64,000 bases of DNA from Pomphorhynchus laevis (taxonomy: Eukaryota > Acanthocephala > Palaeacanthocephala > Echinorhynchida > Pomphorhynchidae): NCBI GenBank assembly GCA_012934845.2, contig WNNJ02000360.1, forward strand, positions 1-64,000, read 5' to 3'. Numbering within the stretch: position 1 is the stretch's first letter; each line of letters begins with the position of its first letter. The translations under genes were made by a program, and so were the position numbers. A model generated the notes under the pieces. The model had not been told where the DNA came from. It did not search any database and was given only the letters and a program-made list of their open reading frames with translations. Of this stretch, positions 28,477-39,800 are shown in pieces.

Positions 28477-29959
28477 AAATCCTAAATTACTAGGTTATCT
28501 TCTCCCTCCAAAATGCGACGATTCAACTCAACCCTAGCTTCCCTCATCATGCTTCTTTCTTCCATCGAATAATCAGGACGGATGCGAACTTTATCACCAC
28601 GTAATTTGTTCGAAACAGACATCACGAATTCAGCATGTTCATTAGTTTCAAATCCACTTTTAACAACCTCGGGAAATCCAACCGCTTATTTAAACGATAT
28701 AGACCAATCACCTTAATTTGTCCGACAAAGTCGCGGCTCTCGCCTGCGCATATCTGAGTTAATACGGAATGTACATGGTCTAAATTCGCGTCCAATATTC
28801 TCTGCGTGGTGTATGATGATTGAGCCTCAGGCACATTTTGAAGGATTAGGCATCGATTTCGCGAGGCGCTACGCGCTTTACCCGATTGATTCGCTTTTTT
28901 GGTTTACCAGTCATAATGTGACATGAACTAAAATTGTGAGGTTTACGAATATGCGATGAACTTTGCTCTTCCCGATCATTGCAACTGTTTGCCTACAAAT
29001 CTCCAGACACTTTGCGACCATCAGCAACAGCAAGTGCAACCAACTAACGACTCGTCGCCACTACTTGATTTCCAGATGTTTTTACAGTTGATTGTGAGTC
29101 CGGTTATATGGAACGCGTGCTATTTGAGAAACTGGCAGTAGAACCATCCATCGATTCGGATTGATCACGCAGTTTCTCGTTTTGGACTAAACGAGTATCC
29201 AGAGAATAATCGGGGTGAGTTTTGATTTTCACGGAGATCGTAGAGCGGCAATGGCGAATTCCATCACTGAATTCTTTGACACATGTGAAGGTCAATTTTT
29301 GGCATGCTAGGCTATTGATGGAGATGCTCTGGTGAACCTCTTCGGTCACTGTACCGCACATGCGTGAGTGCTTACTGCCCTTGTCCAGATGCGAATCGAC
29401 CTAGCCCGTTTGCTAGTATCTTTCGACTAATTGATAGGTGTAAATAAAGTATCTTCTGAGGAGAGGCAGAATTTATTTAATGCAAGTGATTCGATTGGTG
29501 AGGTTTTGAAGAGGATGAGATCAACTTTGTGATATGATTTCTGAAATCATCACTTTGTGCTCGGAGTTCATTGGTTTGATATGTTGCGCAGAGCCCACAC
29601 GTGAAATGGCCACTGTTCACTGTCTGATATTCAATAGGGTTAACAAGGATGCTCCAGCATTGTCAATCTTTTTGATCGCAAGCCACCTGTTTTTTAGAAA
29701 ATTGCACTGTTTGGTCAGGGACACGCTGCTTTCTGCGATTGCGCTTGTTTGTCACCGTTATTTTCGTCATTGTCGGCTTCATTGTGGATGTCCAATGATT
29801 GTATGTTATGTACTTTATGTTTCGTACTTCTCGTCCCAATGTAACTCGTTCGCGGAAGTTGGTAAACTAGATATCTCAGTAAACTCAGTAAACTAGATAT
29901 TGTATGTATTTTAGATCTCAAATGTAAGTAGTTTGGTATCAAGAACATTTTTACTAAAA

Positions 29960-30560
29960 TTTCTTTACTATGTATAAGAATAAGGATTAGCGGTCATTAG
30001 GAAGAATTGCTGTGTTATCAGGTTTCGGCCCATATTTTTCAACCAACAAAGCAACGAGGCCAAATACTTGGTAATGACGTATTTCGGATGAAATTTAATT
30101 ATTAAGTATTTTATTTTTAAGTAATTTTGTTTTGAAATTTGTGTGGAATTACTAAACATTGCCCATATAAATCGTAGCAAGTATAAATGGTTAGACTAAT
30201 AAAAGAAAAATAAACCATTATTTAATAAACCATCTTGTAATAAACCATTACAAGATGTAATGGTTTGACCAATAAAAGTAATAAATAACAATTATATAAG
30301 ATTTTATACAATTTAAATTTATAAATAAAAAATTTATTATAACAATTTTAAATAAATTTCAATTTTATGAATTGATTAATAAATAACATACGATGTATGA
30401 GTATAAAGATGAGAGGTCATCAGGATGAACTGATATGTAATCAATTTTCGCTCAATATTCCTCGACCCAACATCGCAGCGCGGCCAAATACATGTTAATG
30501 ACGTATTTTCTCTGATAAAATTTGATTTTCAAGTATCATATTCTAATACAAAGTAAATTT
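29960..30560 (-). repeat. Two R1 repeats in tandem orientation
   Basis: R1 copies at about 29960-30130 and 30290-30530 share (plus sense) GTCATCA, a GTTTCGGCCCAT-like block, CAGCG-GGCCAAATAC and GACGTATTT. The same repeat flanks the PLE-N element at 39830-40040 and 41640-41830. PLEs often carry such direct repeats, called pLTRs. Between the two copies lies junction filler at 30231-30266. Confidence 0.65.
30231..30266. repeat. Overlapping perfect 10-bp fold-backs
   Basis: CATCTTGTAA (30231-30240) pairs with TTACAAGATG (30248-30257). AAACCATTAC (30242-30251) pairs with GTAATGGTTT (30257-30266). ATAAACCAT also repeats directly just before. The filler sits between two R1 copies. Confidence 0.85.
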
Positions 30561-30827
30561 ATTATCCATTTTTAAAAAGTTTCCTCTTAAAAGTTTAAAT
30601 TTATTTTTAATATCTAATTATTTTAATGGTTAAATGAATGTAAATTCTTTAATAATTTTTATAAGCTCATTCCTTATTTAATGTAGATTTACCGTCTGAT
30701 TAGCAAACAGAAATCATGGTTGTTAGGAAGCAATTGAGAAGTGTTTGTTCCATTTTCAGGTAATGTAATCGCTTAGACATGTATGATTATATAATTATCT
30801 GTAAAGATAATTATAAGGATGTTATCC

Positions 30828-31435
30828 TGCTCTATGCTTCAATCCTATACATGTCTGCAAATTTGTGTACGAATATCGAAACGAACCAGTTGCGACACTC
30901 TATATACCAACATCATGCGCCGACGATAGTGCTCAGTGGATCATCATGGCGCAGACACTGATCAACATGCTGTAACACTTGGATGATTTATTTAGAATCC
31001 AGCAAGTCGCTAAAAAATTGCACGAAACTCCTGTGAACTTATAAACTCTTTACCATCTAAAAAATTTTCGAAATAAATTTCCGGCGCAGGAGATTTAATA
31101 TGTGAAATGTAAGGTTGTTATACTCCTCTATTCTTAAATCCTAAACATGTGCCTGCAAATTACTTACGAATATCGTCACAAACCATTTGCAACACTTTCT
31201 ACACACCAACATAATCCTGCGCCGAGATTGTACTCAGTTGATCATCAGGGTCCAGGGACTGGGCATTAACGTTTCAACATGATGTAATACTTGGATGGTC
31301 AATTTAGAATCCAAAAAAATACACGAAAATCGTTGAAAAACTACACGAAACTTCTGCGAATTTATAGACTTTTTACCGGTCTCAAATTTTTCAAAATAAA
31401 TTTCAGAGCAGGTCATTTAATCTGTTAAATATAAT
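30828..31435. repeat. Diverged tandem duplication, about 305-bp unit
   Basis: Two adjacent units share CCTA-ACATGT, TGCAAAT, ACGAATATCG, CCAACAT, GGATCATCA/TGATCATCA, CTTGGATG, TTAGAATCCA and ACGAAACT in order. The second unit starts near 31128. Neither has coding signatures. From 30561 to 30827 I see AT-rich sequence only. Confidence 0.7.
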
Positions 31436-31436
31436 A

Positions 31437-33610
31437 ATACTTTATTTAACGTGGCAAATGCGTGTCAGCTGAGCTGCACGAAAGGAACATTAAACCGGAC
31501 GATAATTATCGAGAAAAATAAGGTTGAGAAAGAAAGGGGAATAAAAAGTTACTAGGCAGAAAACAATGAAAAGAAGACGAATTTGAACACATTAAATGGT
31601 AGGCTAATCGAAAGAAAATCAAGATGGTGGGGTATATGATCAAAAGACGAAGACGGAGAAGAATTCGAGCGGTTGCGATGACGATGCGTTTTAGTGGAGG
31701 AGAGGACTTATGTGAGTTGTAAAATTGACTAAGACAATAATTAAGTCTTGAGAAAAGGAGAGATGTGAGAGCCATGCAAGAAGGGAAATCGATCAATCTC
31801 CGAATTTGACGAAGTTTGCGGAGAATTAAGGCAGATGAGCGTACTTTATCTCTAACGAAAGGTTTAAGTGAAAGTCGGTTGTCAAAATGAAAGCCTAGGA
31901 AAACGAGATTGTCAACGATAGGAAGAATTGTAGAATTTAATGTTACGGGGGAGGTTCTAAGCCGAGACATCAAGGCAGGATCCACATTATTGTGTTTTAT
32001 TAGGATTTAGAGTAAGACGAAGAGAAGAAAGATGATTGAAAATTGAGACAAGACAGTTGAAAGCAGAAACACTAAGATCATGTATACGATAAGCATGCGC
32101 ATGTGTATGTATGAGAATGCCATCAGCATATTGCATAACGTGGAAGTTAAATGTATGAAATCGAAAAAATGTATGAAATCGAATACAATTCACAGAGAAA
32201 AAGAGAGAAAAGCAAATGGCCTAATATGAATTCTTGTGGAATACTGGACGGATGGAAGAAGGATGGGAAAAATAAGCTTTAGAACAGACGCGCCGTGTAC
32301 GGTTTGATAAATATAAAGAAAACAAAGCTACTGTTGGTAAAGATAAACCATAATCATGATGAATGCGATTAAGAATAATCGAATGATCGGCTATGTCAAA
32401 AGCAGATGAGAGATAAAGAGAAACTATGATACTACATAATTTTTGATCGCTCGAGATGAGTAAGTCATTATAAACTTTAAGACAAAAATTTTTAGTAGAG
32501 TGATTAGAGCGAAAAAGGGCTTGGAAGGGAGAAAATAAGTTGGAGAAAAAGATATACATTAACTTGCTTGAGAACGAGACGCTCTAGGAGTTTAGAGAGG
32601 GTTGGGAGAAGTGAGATAGGACGATACGAAGATGGTAGTAATGGGTCAAGAGATTGCTTTTTGACGAGAGGACGAACATTAGCGCATTTCCAGTAGGAAG
32701 GAAATGGGCTACTGTGGATAGACAAGTTGAAAAGTGTGGTTAAGAAATGTCGTAAACAGTTGCATAAACATATATTTTTAAGCAAGTGAGTGCGAATTGG
32801 GTCAGAAGAAGGGATTTTATTAGGTAATGACTGAAGAACCCAATAAACGTCATTAGACGAAACGGGAATAAAATAGAATATCGATGGAAGGGAAGTATTT
32901 AAAGATAAGAGAGGGTACACGAGGCATATGGGTAGGAGGGGAAGTAAATTCGATAGCTTAGATTGCAGATAAGAAAAAACTCATTAGGATTTATGTTACA
33001 AGGAGTATGCGATCATGAAAGAATTGAGTTTAATATTTGCATGAGATTTAGAATTGGAAAAGGACTCTAGTTGATTTTGCTAAAAGAGAATTCGTTTAGT
33101 ACGCATAAGATTGATATGGGAACTGCGGAGAAAAGGTTGGAAGCACGAGATTTGAAGAAAGTGAGTTTGAAGAATGTTTAAGAAAGCGATTAAACACACG
33201 AAAAAAGTTACGGAATCGACGTTTAGAACGACTACAGTCGAAATCGAGCCAGGAAGCATGGCACAAGCGCTGAAAACGTCGGGGTCGACTAGGCAGAAGG
33301 TGATTAAGAATAGTCGTAAATTCAGAACAAACAGAATGCAGAGCTCATCGAGAGAAAGATAGTTAAGTGAAAGTGAAAATAGTAAATAATTGAGTAAGGC
33401 TGCGCAGAGAATAAGGATATCGAGAAGTTTCCAGGGTCGACTTAGGGTAGCTAATGTTGGAGGCGTAAAATGAGATTGGGGACGAGTAAGATGAAGAGTG
33501 ACAAGGAAATGATCAGACAAACCACGATCAGTAATTGACAATGAGGTATATCAATTGAAGCAGTTGTGAACATCAATGATGTCGAGAGCACCGCTGAGAA
33601 TATGAGTGGG
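31437..33610 (-). mobile_element. LINE-C, old and heavily decayed
   Basis: The minus strand carries decayed LINE-C ORF2 in many short frames: SITDRGLSDHFLVTLHLTRP (APE end, 33541), SSYRPISLLPTLSKLLER (32600), FRSNHST and SLYLSSAFDIADHSI (32450), MQYADGILIHTHAHAYRIH (32130) and FLGFHFDNRLSLKPFV (31900). The YADD box reads YADG. The 3' end has AACGTGGCAAATGCGTG as in other LINE-C copies, with a poor hairpin. It is clearly older than the copies at 44160 and 54965. Confidence 0.85.
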
Positions 33611-33834
33611 GCTTGTTGAAAATAATTTATAGTTAAAATGAAAAACCAGTTATTTTAATGTAAATAAAATAATTTCTCATGCAGGGAAATAGCGCTGCGG
33701 TGCAACGAGGAAACGCGGCTTGTTTTGCGGAGTCGGCAGCATAACCATCACTATATTTCCAATCACCTAAAAAAGTTTGAGAGATTAACATACACAAGTA
33801 TAACAAGGTTGGAAACAAATAATTCAGAATATTA
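33611..33834. other. Short spacer without recognised features
   Basis: The stretch between two LINEs has a GC-rich patch near 33690-33730 and is otherwise AT-rich. No coding or repeat match was seen. Confidence 0.4.
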
Positions 33835-34043
33835 TCACGTTAAAATAAGTCTTGGTTATTAAAACTCTTACACAAATTACAAGATTAATATACACAAACC
33901 TAAAAAAAACTAAAAAACCTAAAGAAGAACCTAAATTGGAAGAACCTAAACCTAAAAACCTATACCAGAAGAACCTACACAATCTTTATTGAAATCTACA
34001 CAAGAGACTTTACTCTGATAAAGTCTGAATATACATACATATA

Positions 34044-35148
34044 ATGGTCAAACAGAGGAAGACTACAAAGCGAGGTGATGTTGCCAAGTTCGTGGATTAT
34101 CAGGTTCAGTGTTCAAGTGAAGATTGTCATGTGTGGACAAGTGTTTCAGTTCCCGGGGAAAAGAAAACAGCTCTGTCTAATGCATCTTTCTACTGCGGGT
34201 ACTGCTGCGCATCTTTGATAAATGATTTGAAGACGGAATCTACCCCCTTGGTTGTCGGTTAGTCTAGTTGTAATTCTCTTGGACCCATATCAGCTCCACC
34301 AATTCCAAAAAGCATAAGTGCCGGTCAAAGTAAGGAAGTTCTTATTTCCAAATCTACTAAGAATGTTGAAAATTCCAGTCATAGTGATGGAAGCTATTCT
34401 AACTCTATATATCCCTCCTCAAGTCTTAACTCTATATATCCCTCCTCAAGTCTTAACTCTATATATCCCTCCTCAAGTCTTGCAAATAATCCAATGAATA
34501 TAGATTTAACTGTAGAAGGTGAGACTGTAGCCATGGATGTTCCAGTGCATTTACCTGATGTTACTAATGATGAAAATACATATTGTCAGGTTTTGAATCA
34601 TGGTCATATGTCTGATAATGGGACTCAAAAAGAAGGAACAAGCGTCAACGATAAGTCAACATACACTATCCGCAGTTTCACGTGACAGTCTCGAATTGCA
34701 AATTGGTAATAATAGGAAACACATTGCTGATCGATGTAGATCTGTTATTCTGGCCAATGTAAGAGAATCTTTATTTGAGAACGCACAAGTATGTCTTAAC
34801 GAGGACGTCCAGAGTGTGAGATTTATATTGACGCAGGTACTTGGTTCTTGCAATGTGGATATTGTCAAACGTGTTAAACTCGTTGCATTATTTCGACTGG
34901 GTAAGCGTGATACACTTAGTAATAGGCCGCGTTTACTCAAGGCCGTATTTAGAGAGCAGTCGCATGCTGAGTTAATTCTTCGGAATTCATATCGTTTAAA
35001 AGGATCCCATGTTAGTCTCTTAAAAGATCTTGACGCTCTTCAAAGGGAGAAATTGTCTCAAGCTAAGAAAGAACTTGCATCTCGTGTTGCACTTGGTGAG
35101 AGCAATCTATGTGTGCAAAATTTTCAAGTAGTGAGGCGACGCATTTGA
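34044..35148 (+). pseudogene. LINE-J ORF1 protein, broken
   Basis: The start MVKQRKTTKRGDVAKF leads to a PHD-like finger: VQCSSEDCHVWTSVSV and FYCGYCCASL, matching VGCDSKDCDVW...FTCGFC of the LINE-C ORF1. A stop follows at 34261. The C-terminal part in another frame has RSVILANVRESL, VKLVALFRLGKRD, RPRLLKAVFREQ and a basic helix, the chaperone or RNA-binding-like end of CR1 ORF1. It overlaps the upstream end of the ORF2 frame. ORF1 proteins of LINEs bind element RNA. Confidence 0.75.
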
Positions 35149-35951
35149 ATCAGTTGGTCCCCACTAGATGTATCGCCTCTCGTGAATGTGGAGGGTTTTG
35201 GCAAGGTCTTACAGCATATAAGTGCCTAGCTGATTTGGGATCTGAAGTGTGCCAGATTGCTAGAGATGATATTATTACTCGCACTGGTGTGAATAAAAGT
35301 CATAGTATATTTTATTGTAATGTTCGGAGCTTGTTACAGAAAGTCGATGAGCTAAAGTTTAGGATCGAGTCTGTTAATCCAATTATAGTTGGTATTACAG
35401 AATCTTGGCTTAATTGTGATGTATCCGATGCTGAGGTATCCATCCCAGGCTATTCTTTGTTCCGTAGTGATCGGATAGGGGGTAGGGGTGGTGGCGTAGC
35501 TCTCTTTATGAGAGACGAAGTTAAGGTACGCGTTTTGAGTAAGTCGTCTATTGATAGAGTTGAGAGTTTGTGGTGTCAGGTGAAGTTTGATAACAGCTCA
35601 CCCATCATACTGGATCTTGTGTATCGTGCTCCTAAGGCAATATCTAAGAAACTCATTGAAGAGATAGAGTTGTATACGCGAGGAGATTGTGATACTGTGA
35701 TAATTGGGGATCTGAATATGCCAGATGTTGAATGGACTTCGAATACGGTTCTTCCTACTTGTGATAGTGAATCTTGTGACCTTATGGAGTGTTTTGCTTA
35801 TTGTGGTCTTGCTCAATTTGTTGATGTACATACTCGCTTTTCAAGTTGTAGTTCTTCCCTTCTTGATCTTTGCCTATCGACAAACAGTCAATTAATCAGT
35901 AGTATCCAATATGATTCTCCTGTTGGTTTGTCTGATCATTGTGTAGTTTAA
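35109..35951 (+). CDS. LINE-J ORF2, APE endonuclease domain
   Basis: The 280-codon stretch contains FYCNVRSLLQKVDELK, IVGITESWLN, RGGGVALFMRDEV, VIIGDLNMPDVEW and SPVGLSDHCVV, which is a complete APE. It ends with TAA directly after the SDHC block; the next stretch opens nearly at once. The frame overlaps the ORF1 end by about 40 bases. The first 60 or so residues before FYCNVRS are family-specific. Confidence 0.8.
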   Translation: MCAKFSSSEATHLNQLVPTRCIASRECGGFWQGLTAYKCLADLGSEVCQIARDDIITRTGVNKSHSIFYCNVRSLLQKVDELKFRIESVNPIIVGITESWLNCDVSDAEVSIPGYSLFRSDRIGGRGGGVALFMRDEVKVRVLSKSSIDRVESLWCQVKFDNSSPIILDLVYRAPKAISKKLIEEIELYTRGDCDTVIIGDLNMPDVEWTSNTVLPTCDSESCDLMECFAYCGLAQFVDVHTRFSSCSSSLLDLCLSTNSQLISSIQYDSPVGLSDHCVV

Positions 35952-36575
35952 GTTTTGCTAAATATACAAATGAGGGTGTTTCATCATGCTCGGTACAAAC
36001 GTCAGATTAATGTTTTTCGGGCGAACTATGATGTTATTACATCAAAGCTGCATAGAGTAAGTTGGCCTGATCCGGCTGTTGTCGGAGTTGACCAGGCCTG
36101 GGATCATTTTCGCGTGACGCTTTATTCTCTAATGGTAAAATTCTCACCTTTGAAGTCTAAGACTAGTCGGAAAAGCGCTCGTTGGTTTGATACTGAGCTG
36201 GCTACTGCGATGAAGGCTCGTGACTTCAGTTTCAAATGCTTTAAGGGTGGGTTTTGTGAATATGGTGTTTATAAGCAGGCGAGAAATTTCTTCAATTCTT
36301 TAAAGCGACATAAGCGCTATTTATTTGAAAATGGTCTAGCTCAGAGTTGTAGACATGATCCCAAAGCTCTATTTCTATATGTAAATAGTAGTAAGAAAGA
36401 TAATAAAACAATTGGCCAATATTTTGATAGCTTTATTGAAGACGACCTTGCTGAGATGTTCTCAAGGCATTTTTACTTGTACAAAGAGACTACAAACGAG
36501 TATTCTGAACCTATCCAGAACAGTGAGACGATAAGAGGTGCTTGTGTTTAATATCCTAGTTTAGACATAGCTAAT

Positions 36576-37358
36576 TTGATAACTCCTAAGAAAATTTTAG
36601 CTGAACTGCATCGTCTTAAAGAGACAAACTCCAAAGGTGCTGATTTGTTACCTTCAATATATCTTCGTCGAATAGCAGACTCAATATATACACCACTTTG
36701 TAACATATTTCGACAATCTATTATTGATACGACTCTTCCAAAAGAGTGGAAACAATCGATCATTCACCCCATCTTCAAAAAGGGTGATAGATCTTCAGTA
36801 GACAATTATAGACCAGTAAGTATTACTTGCTTATGTTGTAGAATGTTAGAGCGAATTATACATGGTTATATGGTCAAGTTTTATAGTGAGAATAATGTAA
36901 TAGCTTCTGAGCAACATGGTTTCCGTAAGGGTTATTCGACAGTTACTAATCTACTCGCAGCCCATCTTGATTGGTCAGCTAATAAAGCCGTATCCATTGC
37001 TACTGACATCATATTCTTCGATTTCTCTAAGGCATTTGACAGAGTAGACCATAGATTCCTCCTAAATAAACTAGAGAAAAGTGGCATTCCATTTTTGCTT
37101 GTTAGATGGATTGAATCGTTTTTAAGCAATCGTAGTTATTGCGTGCATGTAGATAATTTTTACTCTTCTTCGCGGCCATGTAATATAGGGGTGTATCAAG
37201 GTTCAGTATTGGGTCCATTGTTATTTAGTGTCTACATCAACGATATCCCGGAATTTATTGATTCTCGGATGCTTTTATATGCGGACGATTTGAAAATTTG
37301 GCGGGCAATTCGTTCACCCAATGATATGGCTATAACCTGTAGTAATAATATAATATAA
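36576..37358 (+). CDS. LINE-J ORF2, polymerase domain
   Basis: The 260-codon stretch holds NSKGADLLPSIYLRR, DNYRPVSITCLCCRMLERI, QHGFRKGYSTVTNLL, FFDFSKAFDRVDHRFL, IGVYQGSVLGPLLF and YADDLKIW. The usual SGVPQGS reads IGVYQGS. Both catalytic boxes (DFSKAFD and YADD) are present. A run of AATAATATAATATAATATAG breaks the frame just after the palm. Confidence 0.82.
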   Translation: MITPKKILAELHRLKETNSKGADLLPSIYLRRIADSIYTPLCNIFRQSIIDTTLPKEWKQSIIHPIFKKGDRSSVDNYRPVSITCLCCRMLERIIHGYMVKFYSENNVIASEQHGFRKGYSTVTNLLAAHLDWSANKAVSIATDIIFFDFSKAFDRVDHRFLLNKLEKSGIPFLLVRWIESFLSNRSYCVHVDNFYSSSRPCNIGVYQGSVLGPLLFSVYINDIPEFIDSRMLLYADDLKIWRAIRSPNDMAITCSNNII

Positions 37359-37416
37359 TATAGTTAAACTGCAACGGGATATCGATGAAGTCGAAAATTG
37401 GGCTCTGCTCAATAGG

Positions 37417-38178
37417 TTGATTGTAAATATATCAAAATGCAAACATTTACGTGTTCGTGGCGGAAATGCTCAATCTTTAGTTAATTATAGCTTTCAAAGC
37501 AGTGATATAGAACGAGTGAGCAAATATAGGGACTTGGGAGTGTGGATAAACAGTGATTTGAGTACCGTCACACATACTGAACATGCTTGTTCAAATGCGT
37601 TGGGGATAATCGGTCAACTTCGACGCACTTTCATTGCACTCAATCAATTTGCCCTACGTCCGCTAATCTTTGCTCATGTGTTGAGCCGTCTTCTATATGC
37701 TGCGCCGTGTGTGTATCCCCAAAATTCAAAAGAACATATTAGTTCAGAGAGGGTACTTCATAGAGCTACCAAGATAGCACCGCAACTGAAATTTTTGTCG
37801 TGCCCTGATCGATTAAAAGCACTTAGACTTGAGACTGTCACGTGGACCCGCCGGTACATCGATATGAGTATGGTCTGGCAAATTCTTAATGATTTGGATC
37901 ATCCACTTCGAGATTGTCTTCATTTGCGCTCATCCAATATCCTCCGAGGCCATGGTTTAACCCTGCGACGTGAAAGGATAAGAAAATCACGAGCTGTCCA
38001 ATTTGATCGGCGAGTTGTATCTCTGTGGAATAGGCTTGGAGAGTCAACAGTGTACAGTAGCAATATCAACGAATTCAAAAAGAAATTACGGATGAGATGC
38101 CATGGGGAAAGCTGCTTTTCCGTATTTGTGATACTTTTATTATATTTTCTTTTTTTCTGCAGTGAACCAGTCAATTAA
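37417..38178 (+). CDS. LINE-J ORF2, post-polymerase C-terminal domain
   Basis: The 253-codon stretch includes VNISKCKHLRVRGG, YRDLGVWINSDLST, LIFAHVLSRLLYAAP, LHRATKIAPQLKFLSCPDRL, LRGHGLTLRRERIRKSRAVQFDRRVVSLWNRL and NEFKKKLR. It parallels 10730-11445. The last 20 residues are hydrophobic and probably reflect 3' read-through. Confidence 0.78.
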   Translation: MIVNISKCKHLRVRGGNAQSLVNYSFQSSDIERVSKYRDLGVWINSDLSTVTHTEHACSNALGIIGQLRRTFIALNQFALRPLIFAHVLSRLLYAAPCVYPQNSKEHISSERVLHRATKIAPQLKFLSCPDRLKALRLETVTWTRRYIDMSMVWQILNDLDHPLRDCLHLRSSNILRGHGLTLRRERIRKSRAVQFDRRVVSLWNRLGESTVYSSNINEFKKKLRMRCHGESCFSVFVILLLYFLFFCSEPVN

Positions 38179-38259
38179 GCCATGCTTTTATGTGCTGTTG
38201 AAACATTAATAATAATTGAAAAACAGCAGATTATAATTATTATTGATTTTTTTAAAATC

Positions 38260-38358
38260 CTCACTTAGACTTAAGTGAGTCCGAGTGAAGACTTCAGTGC
38301 AGACTTAAGTGAATACTTCAGTGAGGACTTTAGTCCAAGTCATCGCTTGGACTGAAGT
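38260..38358. repeat. Fold-back rich junction filler
   Basis: CTCACTTA-GACT-TAAGTGAG (38260-38279) is a perfect 8-bp fold-back. ACTTTAGTCCAAG (38327-38339) pairs with CTTGGACTGAAGT (38346-38358) with one mismatch. Between them GACTTAAGTG and GACTTCAGTG words repeat several times. The filler lies between the LINE-J tail and an RLE fragment. Confidence 0.75.
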
Positions 38359-38359
38359 G

Positions 38360-38790
38360 AAGCAATATGTTGCAAAACTCTATGCGCGCGATCTCCAAGG
38401 CCACTAGAGGCCGCTAAAAAGAATGGAATAAAAGACCCGTACTTGATAAGCTCGATTCTTTCGGCGTATTTCGCTGTTTTTCGCTGCTCATGATAAGCGA
38501 AGGAATTGTCGACAGAAGAAGATACGAAACAGCATGATTGTTGAATATTGTAACGTCAAGAAACGTTCGCTGAAATCGATTATCTGACTGACCGGTACAC
38601 ACAACGTCAAGCCTCGCTTCCCTGTCTCGACTGGTCGTTAAACTTACGAAACACATTTCATCACGGACTAAATCCAACACTGGGTTCTATCCTAACACTG
38701 TGACACACTGAGTTTAGTTCGTGAGCTAGAATGTCTCTTATGATGTTGTGGCGCAAGTTCTGAAATCCTCCTCGTGTAAGGAAATCATGT
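38360..38790 (-). mobile_element. RLE-family nuclease-like fragment
   Basis: The minus strand reads RGGFQNLRHNIIRDILAHEL, then EARLDVVCTGQSDNRFQRTFLDVTIFNNHAVSY, then IPFFLAASSGLGDRAHRVLQHIA in a changed frame. These are the RHN block, the LD...LDV core and the post-nuclease block. Knuckle and RT are absent. From 38791 to 38944 I see AT-rich sequence only. Confidence 0.78.
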
Positions 38791-38944
38791 GATTTAAGCT
38801 AGTTTATTCGTGACATAAACAATCAAATCAGCTAACTGAGTCAACGTATTTAATATAATTATAAACTAAACAAAGCAATAATGCTAAATCAAAATTTAAT
38901 AATTAAATAATAAAATTAATAATTAATTATTAGAGACGGAAGGG

Positions 38945-39800
38945 ACATTAAGATCCTTCAAGATGATCTGACATGTCTAGAAAAACGGTCAGCGGAAAAT
39001 GGTTTGAGGGTTAACCACTCTAAATGTGCGCATATGTCCATTGGTTCTTCACTAAACTCATCTTATCAGATAGGTTCGATACAGATAGGCCGAGTGGGTG
39101 AATTCAAAGATCGTGGTGTGATGATGACCAGTAGCTTAAAAACTAATGTCCACACTAAATATATTTGTAATCGAGGCTATCGTATTTTATGGATGTTTTT
39201 CAAGTCTTTCGATCGGATAAGTCCATCAATGTTCAAGCGACTATTTTGCTCTTATATTCTTCCCATTCTTGAGTACGGTTTACCTGTAACTTATCCACAG
39301 ACTTTAAAGGAATCCCGTGACATTGAGAACTTGTTACGTAAAGGGTCACGAATGATTCCGAATTTCTCCAATTTGAGATATGCTGAACGTTTGACATCTC
39401 TACGTGTCGGCACATTGAAATATCGCAGATCACCATTGATTTATCAACTGCAGTCAAAATTGTTTTCGATGGCTTTGGTGGTTTCTCTAGCTTATTATCC
39501 GTGAATGATAGACGAGAAACTCGTGGGCATGTGTGGAAATTAGTAAAGCCAACTACAAGAATTCTTGTTCACCATCGATTTGCAACCAGGGTAATTAACG
39601 GGTGGTATGCACTAAAGTGCCTTGATATCTCTAGTAGTATATCTAGTGATGCTATCAAGAAAGACATCGAAGCCGAAAGAAGGAATTTGCAACTACTATT
39701 TGATTGAATTTTTTGTTGATGTTTTTTATTTTATTTTATCATGTTTTATAAGTGACACGAGCTTGTAGCTCATTTGCTTCTGTTTGTTATAATAATTGTT
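38945..39800 (+). mobile_element. LINE-J 3' fragment
   Basis: The plus strand has LRVNHSKCAHMSIGSSLNS, FKDRGVMMTSSLKTNVHTK, RLFCSYILPILEYGLPVTYP and LRKGSRMIPNFSNLRYAERL, then a frame change near 39440 to NDRRETRGHVWKLVKPTTR and RVINGWYALK. This is the post-polymerase domain. The 3' hairpin GAGC-TTGTA-GCTC lies at 39759-39771 and is followed by CTGTTTGTTATAATAATTG. Confidence 0.85.

Larger units (their letters stand above)
25405..29950 (-). mobile_element. LINE-J, nearly complete, broken
   Basis: Reading leftward: leader 29771-29950; ORF1 from ATG 29770 to about 28482; ORF2 from about 28476 to 25508; 3' UTR with the hairpin at 25444-25476. ORF1 starts MTKITVTNKRNRRKQR and has a PHD-like finger (ACDQKD...CW...HFTCGLC) with a TGA codon at one Cys position near 29690. 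Its C-terminal block has RNRCLILQNVPE, IKVIGLYRLNK and RPDYSMEER. ORF2 is split by stops or shifts near 27690, 27020, 26600 and 26300. The leader shares CGCGGAAGTTGGT with the region near 63165. Confidence 0.82.
33835..38230 (+). mobile_element. LINE-J, nearly full length, broken
   Basis: The leader starts TCACGTTAAAATAAGTCTTGG and runs to ATG 34044. A similar leader lies reversed near 48850. ORF1 (34044 to about 35148) and ORF2 (35109 to 38178) follow, then a short 3' UTR with AATAATAATTG. ORF1 is broken at 34261 and by a shift near 34650. ORF2 has stops at about 35949 and 36549 and a shift near 37350. An array of three TCTATATATCCCTCCTCAAG-like units lies at 34400-34480 inside ORF1. Confidence 0.85.

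Noticed and set aside
28956-29141. Small plus-strand ORF as a gene
   Set aside because: It overlaps the minus-strand LINE-J ORF1 and has no recognisable domain.
29534-29896. 120-codon plus-strand ORF as a host gene
   Set aside because: It is the shadow of LINE-J ORF1 on the minus strand, whose PHD-like finger (HFTCGLC) is recognisable there.
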